From positions 1-37,170 of the forward strand of contig CAKMKL010000260.1 in NCBI GenBank assembly GCA_927443375.1: DNA of 37,170 nucleotides, read 5' to 3'. Below the pieces are notes generated by a model, which had not been told where the DNA came from, ran no database searches, and saw only the letters and a list, made by a program, of their open reading frames with translations. The DNA comes from an uncultured Paenibacillus sp. GTDB taxonomy: Bacteria > Bacillota > Bacilli > Paenibacillales > Paenibacillaceae. Both the position numbers and the translations under genes were made by a program. Below, in pieces: positions 1-8,206 of this stretch. Position 1 is the first letter of the stretch, and each line of letters opens with the position of its first letter.

Positions 1-222
1 TTCATTTCTCTTCCTCCCCGTAATCGATATATATTGGTTAATGACTTAATACACGGCTGAGAAACGTCCGGGTCATCTTCATGGATCAGGGACAAATTGT
101 GGAAGAAGCCGAGCCGGCCCAATTCTTCGCCAGTCCAAAGGAAGAACGGACCCGGACGTTTCTCAGCCGTGTATTAAGTCATTAACCAATATATATCGAT
201 TACGGGGAGGAAGAGAAATGAA
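1..222. repeat. Perfect 74-bp inverted repeat at the window edge (likely fold-back chimera)
   Basis: Bases 1-74 are the exact reverse complement of bases 149-222, with a 74-base spacer. The right arm holds the end of glnQ and the ribosome site and first codons of glnH, so the right arm is the native copy. The left arm has no coding sense in its position. The spacer reads as the C-terminus of glnQ and enters the left arm at a short stretch (CGGGTC) that also fits the glnQ reading frame, so the join may sit on microhomology. This is typical of a library, amplification or assembly fold-back, although a real inverted duplication cannot be excluded from sequence alone. Confidence 0.9.
75..185 (+). 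CDS. glnQ: Amino acid ABC transporter ATP-binding protein, C-terminal fragment (GlnQ)
   Basis: Only the last ~36 codons are present, ending in TAA at 183-185. The reading begins Ile-Phe-Met-Asp-Gln-Gly-Gln and continues through a Phe-Phe-x-x-Pro-Lys-x-x-Arg-Thr segment to a Ser-Arg-Val-Leu-Ser-His end. This is the usual C-terminus of polar amino acid ABC ATPases of the GlnQ/ArtM type. The Walker motifs lie outside the window, cut off by the fold-back described for 1-222. The gene is followed after 32 bases by the cognate binding protein, which matches the glnQHMP order of Bacillus subtilis. The substrate (glutamine) is inferred from that order and from the neighbouring GlnK/GlnL pair. Confidence 0.8.
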   Translation: MFMDQGQIVEEAEPAQFFASPKEERTRTFLSRVLSH

Positions 223-1075
223 CAAATTTAAGAGCTTCAAATGGTTAAGTGTGCTGATGGTTGCAGCTTTATTCGTCATTGCTGGATGCGGAAATAACAA
301 TAATGCCGGGAATAATACGGCAGCCAGCGGCAGCAATACTGCCGGGGAAGCAGCGGATTCTGCTGCAATCGCCAAGATCAAGGAACGCGGCAAGCTGCTG
401 GTAGGAGTTAAATATGACACCCGGTTGTTCGGACTGAAGGATCCTGCATCCGGCAACGTTGAAGGCTTCGATATCGATATCTCCAAAGCGATTGCCAAGC
501 ACATTCTGGGTGATGAAAATGCTATTGAGCTGAAGGAAGTCACCTCCAAGACACGCATTCCGATGCTGAATAACGGTGAGATCGATATGGTTGTCGCTAC
601 AATGACAATCACCGAGGAACGCAAGAAGGAAGTTGATTTCTCCGACGTGTATTTCCAGGCTGGACAATCGCTGCTCGTGAAGAAAGGCAGCCCGATTACC
701 GGACTTGAAAGTGTAACCAAGGATACCAAGATCCTGGGCTCCAAGGGTGCCACATCGATCAAGAACATTAAAGAGAAGGTTCCGGGTGTAACGGTGCTGG
801 AATTCGATAACTATCAGGATGCTTTTGCAGCCCTGAAGGCAGGTCAAGGGGATGCGCTCACAACCGACGATGCAATTCTGTACGGTATGGCTTCCCAGGA
901 TGACGGTTATGAAGTTGTAGGTAAACCATTCACCGATGAGCCATACGGCATTGCCGTACAAAAAGGCAACACGGATGTGGTTAAGGCCATTAATGATACA
1001 CTGGCTGAACTGAAAGCAAACGGCGAATACGATGCCATCTATACCAAATGGATCGGTAAAGCTCCAGCGAAATAA
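218..1075 (+). CDS. glnH: Glutamine/polar amino acid ABC transporter substrate-binding lipoprotein
   Basis: The 285-residue protein starts with a lipoprotein signal: basic residues, a hydrophobic run, then Ile-Ala-Gly-Cys with Cys24 as the predicted lipid anchor. An Asn/Ala/Gly-rich linker to about residue 45 follows. The rest is a family 3 solute-binding fold, with Gly-Lys-Leu-Leu-Val-Gly-Val near residue 60, the Gly-Phe-Asp-Ile-Asp signature near 88, and the Met-Thr-Ile-Thr-Glu-Glu-Arg ligand-site segment near 130. It captures an amino acid at the outer face of the membrane and delivers it to the permeases encoded downstream. A strong GGGGAGGAAGAG ribosome site precedes the ATG. Glutamine rather than glutamate is likely but not proven. 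Confidence 0.9.
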   Translation: MNKFKSFKWLSVLMVAALFVIAGCGNNNNAGNNTAASGSNTAGEAADSAAIAKIKERGKLLVGVKYDTRLFGLKDPASGNVEGFDIDISKAIAKHILGDENAIELKEVTSKTRIPMLNNGEIDMVVATMTITEERKKEVDFSDVYFQAGQSLLVKKGSPITGLESVTKDTKILGSKGATSIKNIKEKVPGVTVLEFDNYQDAFAALKAGQGDALTTDDAILYGMASQDDGYEVVGKPFTDEPYGIAVQKGNTDVVKAINDTLAELKANGEYDAIYTKWIGKAPAK

Positions 1076-1105
1076 GTGAACAGGTCTTGCCCTTATAAGG
1101 ATTAC

Positions 1106-1151
1106 AGAAACGGTACCCGGCCCTGTAGAGGACCGGCTCTGCCGTTTCTTC
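1106..1151 (+). terminator. Stem-loop after glnH, probable intra-operon attenuator or mRNA stabiliser
   Basis: AGAAACGG (1106-1113) pairs with CCGTTTCT (1142-1149), and an inner CCGG/CCGG pairing extends the stem. A short TTCTT follows. Its place between the binding protein and the permeases is common in ABC operons, where partial termination or 3'-end protection keeps binding-protein levels high. The U-run is weak, so full termination is unlikely. Confidence 0.65.
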
Positions 1152-1230
1152 TTGTAAACAGACAGGGCAGGAAAGGAACAAAGTAAGGAAGTCCAACTAA
1201 TTATCTTTTAGGCAAGGGTAGGTGAGAACG

Positions 1231-1881
1231 ATGGATTTTTCGATATTAACCGATTATTTCGGCCTTTATCTGGAGGGCTTCTGGGGTACGATTCTGTCCA
1301 GTGTGCTAGCCTTGATCGGCAGCTTCCTGCTCGGGTCTGTAATTGCGGTATTCCGTATCACCACAGTGAAGGGACTGCGCTGGTTCGGAACGGGATACGT
1401 CGAGTTCGTCCGTAATATTCCGCTGCTGCTTGTGGTGTATATTTTCTATTATGGCCCCTCGGCACTGGGTTTTCCGCTTGACGGCTTTAAGGCAGGAACG
1501 ATAGGTCTGGCCGTGTACACCTCGGCATTTATTGCAGAAGCAATCCGTGCGGGAATTATGGCTGTTCCCAAAGGGCAGATGGAGGCGGCGCGTTCGTCCG
1601 GACTCAGCTATATTCAGACCATGATGCATGTGATTTTGCCGCAGGCCATTAAGCTGGTCATTCCGCCGCTCGGGAACCAGTTCATTAACCTGATTAAGAA
1701 CTCTTCCGTGCTGACCATTGTGGCAGGGATGGATCTGATGTATTTCGCAGACAGCATCTCTACAGAGACCTACCGTACCTTTGATACTTATATTTTTGTG
1801 GCGGTATTCTATCTGGTGCTGACACTGCCGCTCAGTTACGGCGTCCGGGTATGGGAGCGCAGATTGCAGCGGAAGTACTAA
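1231..1881 (+). CDS. glnM: Amino acid ABC transporter permease GlnM
   Basis: A His/Glu/Gln/Arg-type amino acid permease of about 216 residues. It has several hydrophobic helices and the cytoplasmic EAA loop at about residues 103-137 (Glu-Ala-Ile-Arg-Ala-Gly, then Gly-Gln-x-Glu-Ala-Ala-Arg-Ser-Ser-Gly-Leu), which contacts the ATPase. The ATG at 1231 is chosen over an in-frame GTG at 1222 because AAGGGTAGG lies at a good distance from the ATG and because the protein then begins Met-Asp-Phe, like its paralogue downstream. It forms the membrane pore together with GlnP. Confidence 0.88.
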   Translation: MDFSILTDYFGLYLEGFWGTILSSVLALIGSFLLGSVIAVFRITTVKGLRWFGTGYVEFVRNIPLLLVVYIFYYGPSALGFPLDGFKAGTIGLAVYTSAFIAEAIRAGIMAVPKGQMEAARSSGLSYIQTMMHVILPQAIKLVIPPLGNQFINLIKNSSVLTIVAGMDLMYFADSISTETYRTFDTYIFVAVFYLVLTLPLSYGVRVWERRLQRKY

Positions 1882-1940
1882 TGGTACACTCCCTGAATTA
1901 AGATTTAGGAACACTTTGATAACTAGCAAGGAGGGATACT

Positions 1941-2591
1941 ATGGATTTTGCCGGTGCATTTTCAGCCGCTAATTTAGGTTTTTTGATGGACGGCTTCTAC
2001 CTTACACTGATTGTGGCTTTTGTGTCGATCATTCTGAGCTTCGTAATTGGCGTGATTGTCGGTGTAATCCGCTATGCGGAAGTGCCGGTCCTCTCGCCGG
2101 TAATGTTCTTTCTGGTTGAGCTAATCCGTAACTTGCCGCTGCTGCTGATTATTTTCTTCGTCCGCTTCGCGCTGCCGGAGGTAGGAATCAAGATGGGACT
2201 GACCACGGCGGCAATTGCCGCACTCACGATCTTCGAGGCTGCGATGATTGCAGAGATCGTGCGCGGGGGATTAACGGCCATTGACAAGGGACAGATTGAA
2301 GCCGCACGTTCGTCCGGACTCAGCAGCTTCCAGACGTTATGGCATATCGTGCTTCCGCAGGGGCTGCGTCATATGGTGCCGCCGCTCGTCAGCCAGTTCA
2401 TTTCATTGCTCAAGGATACCTCACTTGCGACAATCGTCGCCCTGCCGGAACTGATGCATAATGCGAAGATTGTGATGGGGCAGAAGGAAAGCTTTACGAT
2501 TCCTGTTCTGCTGCTGATTGCCGTGCTGTATTTCGCAGTGAATTACCTGCTGTCAGTGGTTTCGAGAAGATTTGAGCATAAAACGGCCTGA
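1941..2591 (+). CDS. glnP: Amino acid ABC transporter permease GlnP
   Basis: A 216-residue second permease of the same family. It has an N-terminal hydrophobic helix, an Arg-Asn-Leu-Pro-Leu-Leu-Leu segment near residue 62, and an EAA loop (Gln-Ile-Glu-Ala-Ala-Arg-Ser-Ser-Gly-Leu) near 117. It shares this loop almost exactly with GlnM, so the two probably form a heterodimeric channel. A canonical AAGGAGGG ribosome site lies just before the ATG. It lies 59 bases after glnM on the same strand and is probably co-transcribed. Confidence 0.9.
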   Translation: MDFAGAFSAANLGFLMDGFYLTLIVAFVSIILSFVIGVIVGVIRYAEVPVLSPVMFFLVELIRNLPLLLIIFFVRFALPEVGIKMGLTTAAIAALTIFEAAMIAEIVRGGLTAIDKGQIEAARSSGLSSFQTLWHIVLPQGLRHMVPPLVSQFISLLKDTSLATIVALPELMHNAKIVMGQKESFTIPVLLLIAVLYFAVNYLLSVVSRRFEHKTA

Positions 2592-2679
2592 TTTACCGGA
2601 AACCAATACCAGGGCGTATAAAAACGGCAAGGCTTATGGTAGTATAGTTGACAACATCTCTTGGCAGGAGCAGTGGGCG

Positions 2680-3972
2680 ATGGGACAATCTATACTTAAA
2701 TCCAGGGCTTTGCAGATTGCTGTGGTAGCTTTGGGTACAGCAGTGGCCGGGGAATTCAAAATAAATCCGTTTGACGGTGACATCTTCCGGATTGCACTAG
2801 GCAGCAGCGCTTTTCTGCTGTTTTTGCTTTTAATGAGGCGGCTGCCATATATTACTACGGGAATCGCAACAGGCGTCACCGTGTTATTATTCCGCACCGG
2901 GATGGATGCTGCATCCGGCAGCGGAGCTTCGTTTCTGCAGAGTCTGAACAGCCATTTCTCAGCGATGGTCTATTATATTGTGTTCGCGGTACTGATGAGT
3001 CTGATCAAAAGCCGGCTGGATACGTTCCATCCCCTTGTCCTTGGCGGCGTTGCGGCGATTATTGATCTGCTGTCGAATGAGATGGAGCTGCTCACCCGGC
3101 TGATAGTGCTGGACTCGGCCACCTTCCGGCTGAATGAATGGACGTTTCTGATGGCGATTGCGGTGATCCGCACCTATTTTACAACCGGGGTATACAGCAG
3201 TATCTCTGTCAGCCAGATGCGGATTACGCAGCGGGAGCAGAACCGGCGGATGGAGCAGATGCTCGGCTTCGGCTCGGGGCTGTACGGGGAAGTTTTTTAT
3301 CTGGAGAAATCGATCGGGACGCTGGAGCGTGTGACGTTAAGCAGCTATGATCTGTACCGCAGCCTCAAGGCGGAGGAAGAACTTAGGCCGTACAGCCGCC
3401 AGGTGCTTGACATTACCCAGCAGATTCATGAAGTGAAGAAGGATTCGCAGCGCATTCTGGCAGGTCTGGTGAAGCTTGTGGAGCGCGAGGTGACCGGCGA
3501 TCTGCCGCTGTCTGTGATCATGAAGTTTACGCTCAAGAGCAATGCCAAGTACGCTGAAATGCTGGGCAAACAAATAAATTTTACACTGATGATGAACTCT
3601 GACTATATCACCGCGAGCTATATCCCGCTGTTAACTCTGCTGGGTAATCTTACGGCTAATGCGGTTGAAGTGATAAAAGTGGAAGGCAGCTTGTCCCTTG
3701 AAGTGTATGAGGAGGGGGAGAATACGGTCTTTGCAGTAGCGGACAGCGGCGGCGGGATTGCCGAACGTGATCTTGAACTGCTGTTCGAGCCGGGCTTTAC
3801 CACGAAGTTCGATCAGGAGGGCGTTGCGGCTACGGGGATTGGACTGTCGCATGTGAAGGATATTGTCGACTTATTCGGGGGGCACCTTACAGTTGATAAC
3901 GCCTCGAAGTTTGGAGGGGCCAGGTTTCAGATTATTTTGCCGACGGCAAAGCTGCGGAAGGAGGAGGAATAG
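2680..3972 (+). CDS. glnK: Membrane sensor histidine kinase, GlnK (YcbA) type
   Basis: From this start the protein has about 430 residues. The N-terminal half has about five hydrophobic membrane segments (roughly residues 10-170). The dimerisation/phosphoacceptor helix carries Gln-Gln-Ile-His-Glu-Val-Lys-Lys-Asp with His near 250. The ATP-binding domain shows an N box (Asn-Leu-Thr-Ala-Asn-Ala-Val-Glu), a G1 box (Asp-Ser-Gly-Gly-Gly-Ile) and Gly-Ile-Gly-Leu-Ser-His-Val. An upstream in-frame TTG at 2572 would overlap glnP, but the ATG at 2680 has an AGGAG nine bases upstream and is preferred. In B. subtilis the GlnK-GlnL pair senses glutamine and controls glsA-glnT; here the pair follows the transporter directly, so transporter control is the likely role (inference). 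Confidence 0.82.
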   Translation: MGQSILKSRALQIAVVALGTAVAGEFKINPFDGDIFRIALGSSAFLLFLLLMRRLPYITTGIATGVTVLLFRTGMDAASGSGASFLQSLNSHFSAMVYYIVFAVLMSLIKSRLDTFHPLVLGGVAAIIDLLSNEMELLTRLIVLDSATFRLNEWTFLMAIAVIRTYFTTGVYSSISVSQMRITQREQNRRMEQMLGFGSGLYGEVFYLEKSIGTLERVTLSSYDLYRSLKAEEELRPYSRQVLDITQQIHEVKKDSQRILAGLVKLVEREVTGDLPLSVIMKFTLKSNAKYAEMLGKQINFTLMMNSDYITASYIPLLTLLGNLTANAVEVIKVEGSLSLEVYEEGENTVFAVADSGGGIAERDLELLFEPGFTTKFDQEGVAATGIGLSHVKDIVDLFGGHLTVDNASKFGGARFQIILPTAKLRKEEE

Positions 3973-3975
3973 GGA

Positions 3976-4878
3976 ATGCCGCTATCTTTCTGTATTGTAG
4001 ATGACGACGGGTCGGCCAGAAGAATGCTGCAGCATATCATTGAGGACAGCGGACTTGGCGAAGTGACGGGTACAGCGGAATGCGGACAGGACGGAGTACG
4101 TCTGATTCTGGAGGAACGTCCGGATATTGTGCTGATGGATCTGCTGATGCCGGACCAGGACGGGATTGAGACGATTAATTCGCTGCAGGCCCAAGGCTGC
4201 CGCTCCAAGTTCGTGATGATCTCGCAGATCGAGAACAGTGATATGGTTGGCCGGGCCTACCGCAGCGGAATCGAGTTCTTCATCCGTAAGCCGATCAATA
4301 AAATCGAAGTCGAGTCCGTGCTGCATAAAGTGAATGAGCGGTATGCGATTAACCGTTACCTGGATGAGATCAAATTGAGTCTCGGCAAGCTGGAAGGGCT
4401 GCAATTCGGACTGGCGCCGGCTGCGGTGAATAAACGTTCCGTAAAAGAGATCATCCAGCCCATTCTGATGAATATGGGCATGATCTCTGAGGCTGGAAGC
4501 CGGGATATCATTCTGATGATGGAGCTTACAGCCGCCAGAGAGGATAACCGGACCCTTCCGCCGCTTAAGGAGCTGTATGAAATGGCTGCGGCTACCTATA
4601 AGACATCTCCCTCTGAAACAGCCAAGGAGGTCAAAGCAATTGAACAGCGCCTGCGCCGTGCTTTGTCTGCCGGGCTGATGAATCTGGCTTCGATCGGGCT
4701 GACGGATTACGGGAATCCGAAGTTTGAGCACTACGCGCCGCTGTATTTCGACTTTGAAGAGGTGCGGCTGAAGATGAAAGAGATCGAGCTGGGCCGGGAT
4801 TCCGGCAAAGTGAAGGTTAACCTGAAGAAGTTTCTGCAGGTGCTGCATTTGGAGCTGCTGGAAGGCCTGGGCCGCTAA
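3976..4878 (+). CDS. glnL: Response regulator, GlnL (YcbB) type
   Basis: A 300-residue protein with an N-terminal receiver domain (about 1-120): acidic pocket Asp9-Asp10, phosphoacceptor Asp55 in Leu-Met-Asp-Leu-Leu-Met-Pro, and conserved Lys near 104 before Pro. The C-terminal region (about 125-300) is not a standard OmpR or LuxR DNA-binding domain. It matches what I recall of the YcbB/GlnL output domain. A GGAGGAGG ribosome site lies inside the end of the kinase gene, three bases separate the two genes, and they should be translated as a pair. An intrinsic terminator follows at 4921. Confidence in the GlnL family is good; the target promoter is unknown. Confidence 0.82.
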   Translation: MPLSFCIVDDDGSARRMLQHIIEDSGLGEVTGTAECGQDGVRLILEERPDIVLMDLLMPDQDGIETINSLQAQGCRSKFVMISQIENSDMVGRAYRSGIEFFIRKPINKIEVESVLHKVNERYAINRYLDEIKLSLGKLEGLQFGLAPAAVNKRSVKEIIQPILMNMGMISEAGSRDIILMMELTAAREDNRTLPPLKELYEMAAATYKTSPSETAKEVKAIEQRLRRALSAGLMNLASIGLTDYGNPKFEHYAPLYFDFEEVRLKMKEIELGRDSGKVKVNLKKFLQVLHLELLEGLGR

Positions 4879-4920
4879 TTCATTCGAACGGGTAGAGCCG
4901 TACAATCTGACAACCACCGG

Positions 4921-4954
4921 AACCGCTGAACAGCGGGCTGGCGGTTATTTTTTT
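4921..4954 (+). terminator. Intrinsic terminator of the gln region
   Basis: AACCGC (4921-4926) pairs with GCGGTT (4941-4946), with an inner CAGC/GCTG pairing, followed directly by A and a run of eight T. It ends the transporter/two-component transcription unit. Confidence 0.88.
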
Positions 4955-4970
4955 GCAGATGAATAGGGAT

Positions 4971-4999
4971 TTGGGCAGAAGCCGCCCATGCTGTACAAT
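4971..4999 (+). promoter_or_regulatory. Probable sigma-A promoter of corA
   Basis: TTGGGC at 4971-4976 and TACAAT at 4994-4999 are separated by 17 bases. The site lies just after the upstream terminator and 53 bases before the corA start. Confidence 0.6.
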
Positions 5000-5052
5000 G
5001 GTAAATAAAGCCGCTGCATGCTTAGAAACAGGATTAGACGGAGGACTCATAG

Positions 5053-6012
5053 ATGATACGTACACTGGCGGTAACACATAAGGGTGAAGTGCTGACAGAT
5101 CTGCCGCTTCAGAGCATAACGATAGCTGATTATGCCTGGATTTGGGCGGATTTCGCCTCCCCCACACCGGAGGAAACGCTCCTGCTAGACACCTATTTTC
5201 ATTTTCACCCCCTGGCGATTGAGGATTGCATGCATGTCCTGCAGCGGCCTAAGCTGGATTATTATGAGAATGTGCAGTTTTTTGTGCTGCATGCGCTCAA
5301 TGAAGTGACGCTGGAGGCAGAGGAAATAGACCTGTTCTTAAACAAAAGCTTCCTCGTCTCCTATCATCACCAGCAGAAATCAGAAATGGATGAAGCCTGG
5401 GAGATCGTGCAACGGGAAATTCACAGCCGCAAAGGCTGGTCCGGAGGACCGATGGCTGCCGCCTACACCGTGATGGATAAGCTGGTCGACAAATATTTTC
5501 CCAGCCTGTACAGTCTGGAAGACGAGCTGGCGGACCTGGAGAGCATGGGCAGCACGGAATCGGTGGAGGAGCTGATGAGCCAGGTGTTCAATGTGCGGGG
5601 GCGGCTGCTCAAGCTGCGCCGGACGATTGTCCCGATGCGTGATCTGATGTACCGGATCGTCAATTCGCAGCATGTGCAGAGCAACGGGGAGGAACGGATC
5701 TATTTCGGTGATATCTATGATCATCTGCTGAAGCTGACCGACATGCTTGAGGTCGACCGGGAAATGACCGCCGATCTGCGGGACAGCTACATCTCACTTA
5801 ACTCCAACCGGATGAATTCCATTATGAAGACACTCACTGTGATCACGACGGTATTCATGCCGCTGACGCTGATCGCCGGAATCTACGGAATGAATTTCAG
5901 AGTGATGCCGGAGCTCGGCTGGGCCTACGGGTATCCGGTGATTCTGCTGCTGATGCTGGTGCTGGGGGCGGGCATGTTCCGGTGGTTCCGGCGGAGCGGC
6001 TGGTTTAAGTAG
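5053..6012 (+). CDS. corA: CorA-family magnesium/divalent cation channel
   Basis: A 319-residue protein, the usual length for the family. A large cytoplasmic N-terminal domain is followed by a long helical stalk (about 130-265) and two membrane helices at the C-terminus. The family signature Tyr-Gly-Met-Asn-Phe is present (Gly-Met-Asn at 279-281) at the end of the first helix, and the protein ends in a basic tail. It should form a pentameric channel that admits Mg2+, or possibly Co2+ or Ni2+. GGAGG precedes the ATG. It has its own promoter and terminator upstream, so it is independent of the gln genes. Confidence 0.93.
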   Translation: MIRTLAVTHKGEVLTDLPLQSITIADYAWIWADFASPTPEETLLLDTYFHFHPLAIEDCMHVLQRPKLDYYENVQFFVLHALNEVTLEAEEIDLFLNKSFLVSYHHQQKSEMDEAWEIVQREIHSRKGWSGGPMAAAYTVMDKLVDKYFPSLYSLEDELADLESMGSTESVEELMSQVFNVRGRLLKLRRTIVPMRDLMYRIVNSQHVQSNGEERIYFGDIYDHLLKLTDMLEVDREMTADLRDSYISLNSNRMNSIMKTLTVITTVFMPLTLIAGIYGMNFRVMPELGWAYGYPVILLLMLVLGAGMFRWFRRSGWFK

Positions 6013-6060
6013 TAGAGTGGTACAGTCTGCGGTAACAATAAAATGCGTGAAACGCCACCG

Positions 6061-6612
6061 CTAAGTGCGGCGGCGTTTCACGGTGGCAGGAGAGGACTTG
6101 CGATTTTTTTTCGGTGGGGATTTGCGGCGCCGCGTAGAGGGGCGTCTTTTTTTGCGTGATTTGGGCTTATACAGGGCAGCATCCTCTTCTGCGGCCAGAG
6201 CGCCCGAGCCTTTCTTCTTGCCGAAGGTGCCCATCACGAGCTTCACCATCGGTGCCATTTCCGAAAAGCCCTGCACCACCTTCTGTACCTTGCCCATGGA
6301 GTTTACGATCCCGTCGATCCCGCCCATCCGGTCAATAATTCCCTTGATCTGATCCATATTGGCGAGATTCCCGAGATTACCGAGACCGCCCAGCAGCCCG
6401 CCGGCTTTTGGGGCAGCGGCAGTGGCAGCATCGGTTACGGGTACGGCCAGTACTGATTCTGCCGCCTCCGCCCCAAGCGCAGGGAGCAATCCGGCCTCCG
6501 CAGAGGGAGGCGGCTGGACGTATGAACCGATTCCGGGATAGGGTGAGTAAGTATACGGACCGGCCAGTGAACGTCTATCCCGGCTGGAATGATTATAGTA
6601 ATGATTCGGCAT
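6061..6612 (-). CDS. Basic-tailed small protein, YqfQ/VrrA-like (uncertain)
   Basis: About 183 residues. The start at 6612 (Met-Pro-Asn-His-Tyr-Tyr) is preferred over one 54 bases upstream because AAGGA lies nearby. It has a Tyr/Pro/Ser-rich N-terminus, an Ala-rich stretch, a Gly-Leu-Gly-Asn-Leu repeat region near 80, and a conserved-looking helical core (about residues 88-125) with Met-Gly-Lys-Val-Gln-Lys-Val-Val. The tail is extremely rich in Lys and Arg (last ~35 residues). The core plus Gly-rich linker resembles YqfQ/VrrA-type proteins of Bacilli, but I cannot confirm this. No membrane segment or signal is seen. The basic tail suggests binding to nucleic acid or to the cell wall (speculation). 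Confidence 0.6.
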   Translation of the reverse strand: MPNHYYNHSSRDRRSLAGPYTYSPYPGIGSYVQPPPSAEAGLLPALGAEAAESVLAVPVTDAATAAAPKAGGLLGGLGNLGNLANMDQIKGIIDRMGGIDGIVNSMGKVQKVVQGFSEMAPMVKLVMGTFGKKKGSGALAAEEDAALYKPKSRKKRRPSTRRRKSPPKKNRKSSPATVKRRRT

Positions 6613-7049
6613 AACATCACATTCCTTCGTTAGTGGTTTGCTATACTGTATGTCATGGGCGAACATAAGGTATAGACAAACGCCCGGGTTACCGGGATAG
6701 CAGCGGAAAAGGGCGAATGCCCACCAGGCGGAAGCGGAAGTGAAGAAACCGTGTCCATGCTTGATTTCCGGTGCTTATGTAGTACTATAATTAAGGCGGT
6801 AAATCCTATAGAGCAGAGGAAACGGGTTTTCGGTTACATAAGATTATGTGCGCCTATGGTGGACAGTTGTCCATTGTTTTCGTTCTTTACAGCGTGAAAT
6901 CGTTAATGCTTGAAAAAACTGCTCCAGTACAATATAGTAGAGGCAAGATAGTCTGTTTAATTTTATATTTTTAATGTTTTAATGTCAGTTTTGTATAATG
7001 CTTAATCAGTGAAAATGACGCTGACCAAACTTTTAGGGGATGATCTACG
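6613..7049. other. Intergenic region between two divergent genes
   Basis: No coding region is supported here. It holds a 14-base dyad (TGGACA, two bases, TGTCCA) at 6860-6873 and a good -10 box (TATAAT, 6994-6999) 50 bases before yerC, with only a weak -35 match. I looked for a riboswitch-like leader and saw no recognisable one. Confidence 0.6.
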
Positions 7050-7340
7050 ATGCAGCTTAAGAAGCTAAACGATAAAAGTGTTGACCAATTATTTGAAGCC
7101 ATTTTAACACTCAAAAATATGGAAGAATGTTATGTGTTCTTTGACGATCTGTGCACAGTAAACGAAATTCAGTCGCTGTCGCAGCGTCTGGAGGTTGCAC
7201 GCATGCTCGGCAAAGGCTCTACCTATAACCAGATCGAAGCCGAGACCGGAGCAAGCACAGCGACGATCTCACGGGTGAAGCGCTGCCTGAATTACGGCAA
7301 TGACGGCTATAAGTTAACGCTGGAACGTCTGGGGCGTTAA
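7050..7340 (+). CDS. yerC: TrpR-like protein YerC/YecD
   Basis: A 96-residue all-helical protein of the YerC/YecD family (TrpR superfamily). It has a helix-turn-helix from about 45 to 80 (Gln-Ser-Leu-Ser-Gln-Arg-Leu-Glu, then Thr-Gly-Ala-Ser-Thr-Ala-Thr-Ile-Ser-Arg-Val). The length is normal for the family. It is probably a DNA-binding protein of unknown target. It ends three bases before the chelatase start, so the two are likely co-transcribed. Confidence 0.9.
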   Translation: MQLKKLNDKSVDQLFEAILTLKNMEECYVFFDDLCTVNEIQSLSQRLEVARMLGKGSTYNQIEAETGASTATISRVKRCLNYGNDGYKLTLERLGR

Positions 7341-7343
7341 GAC

Positions 7344-8111
7344 ATGAAGCCGGGCGTACTTATTATCAGTCATGGCTCCCGCGACAAGGCCTGGGTTTCG
7401 ATTGTAGATGAAGCAGTGGGCCATTTATCGCTGGAGAAAGAGCTGCCGGTCGCGGTCTCATTTCTGGAGCTGGTAGAAGGCCGTTTGATTCAAGATGGTA
7501 TAAATGAGCTGGAATATGCAGGGGTCACAGATATCATTGTGATCCCCTTGTTTGTTTCCTCGGGAAGTACGCATATCGATGAGATAGAGTATGCACTTGG
7601 GGCGAAGCCTGCCCCTGAGCGCGAGACCGATCTGGAATGCTTCGAGGTGCGGGCTAACGTGCATTTCGGCTACCCGGTCGATGATGATCCGGATATTGCC
7701 GTAATGCTCTGGGACAAGCTGCGGGAGCTGTCTGTCCATCCGGAGCGGGAGACGATTCTGCTCGTGGGGCATGGCAGCATACATGACGGCTTCCGCCAGC
7801 GCTGGGAAGTTGGCATCTCCTCCCTGGCGGAGCGGGTACGCCAGGTCAGCGGAGTGGCAGCGGCTGATTACGGTCTGCTGAACCCCGAGAATGTAAGAGA
7901 GCGGGCTGAATATTGGATCGGGCAGGGCCATGATGTTCTGGTGGCTCCGCTCTTTCTGAGTGAGGGATATTTCACTAAAGTAGTCATTCCGAAGCGGCTT
8001 GCGGGTCTCAAGTATGCTTATTCAGGCAGCACCCTGCTGCCGCATCCGCTGCTGCCGCACTGGATTGAGCAGCAGGTGCTCAAAATGCTGGAGAAGCTGC
8101 AGGTTCATTAA
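7344..8111 (+). CDS. cbiX: Sirohydrochlorin cobalt/ferro-chelatase, CbiX type
   Basis: A 255-residue cytoplasmic protein with two chelatase half-domains. The first begins with Ile-Ser-His-Gly-Ser-Arg (His10), and the second has Val-Gly-His-Gly-Ser near residue 135. The Val-Ser-Ser-Gly-Ser-Thr-His segment near 75 also fits the CbiX/SirB fold. It would insert cobalt or iron into sirohydrochlorin for cobalamin or siroheme synthesis. No other tetrapyrrole gene lies in the window, so the metal cannot be decided from context. It follows yerC by three bases. Confidence 0.85.
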   Translation: MKPGVLIISHGSRDKAWVSIVDEAVGHLSLEKELPVAVSFLELVEGRLIQDGINELEYAGVTDIIVIPLFVSSGSTHIDEIEYALGAKPAPERETDLECFEVRANVHFGYPVDDDPDIAVMLWDKLRELSVHPERETILLVGHGSIHDGFRQRWEVGISSLAERVRQVSGVAAADYGLLNPENVRERAEYWIGQGHDVLVAPLFLSEGYFTKVVIPKRLAGLKYAYSGSTLLPHPLLPHWIEQQVLKMLEKLQVH

Positions 8112-8206
8112 TTGCGGTAATTCACACTCCCGGAGTGTTGATTTCCGCCGCTGCCGCATACATATATTTAGATTACCTGCTGAGGAAGCCTGCTGAAGTG
8201 GCTGGC

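Noticed and set aside
3982..4917. Long minus-strand open frame (311 codons) opposite glnL
   Set aside because: It mirrors a clear receiver/YcbB-type gene, has His/Gln-rich antisense composition and has no ribosome site.
6667..7049. Possible riboswitch in the long leader region before yerC
   Set aside because: No conserved aptamer core that I can recognise, and no terminator or sequestering hairpin next to the start codon.
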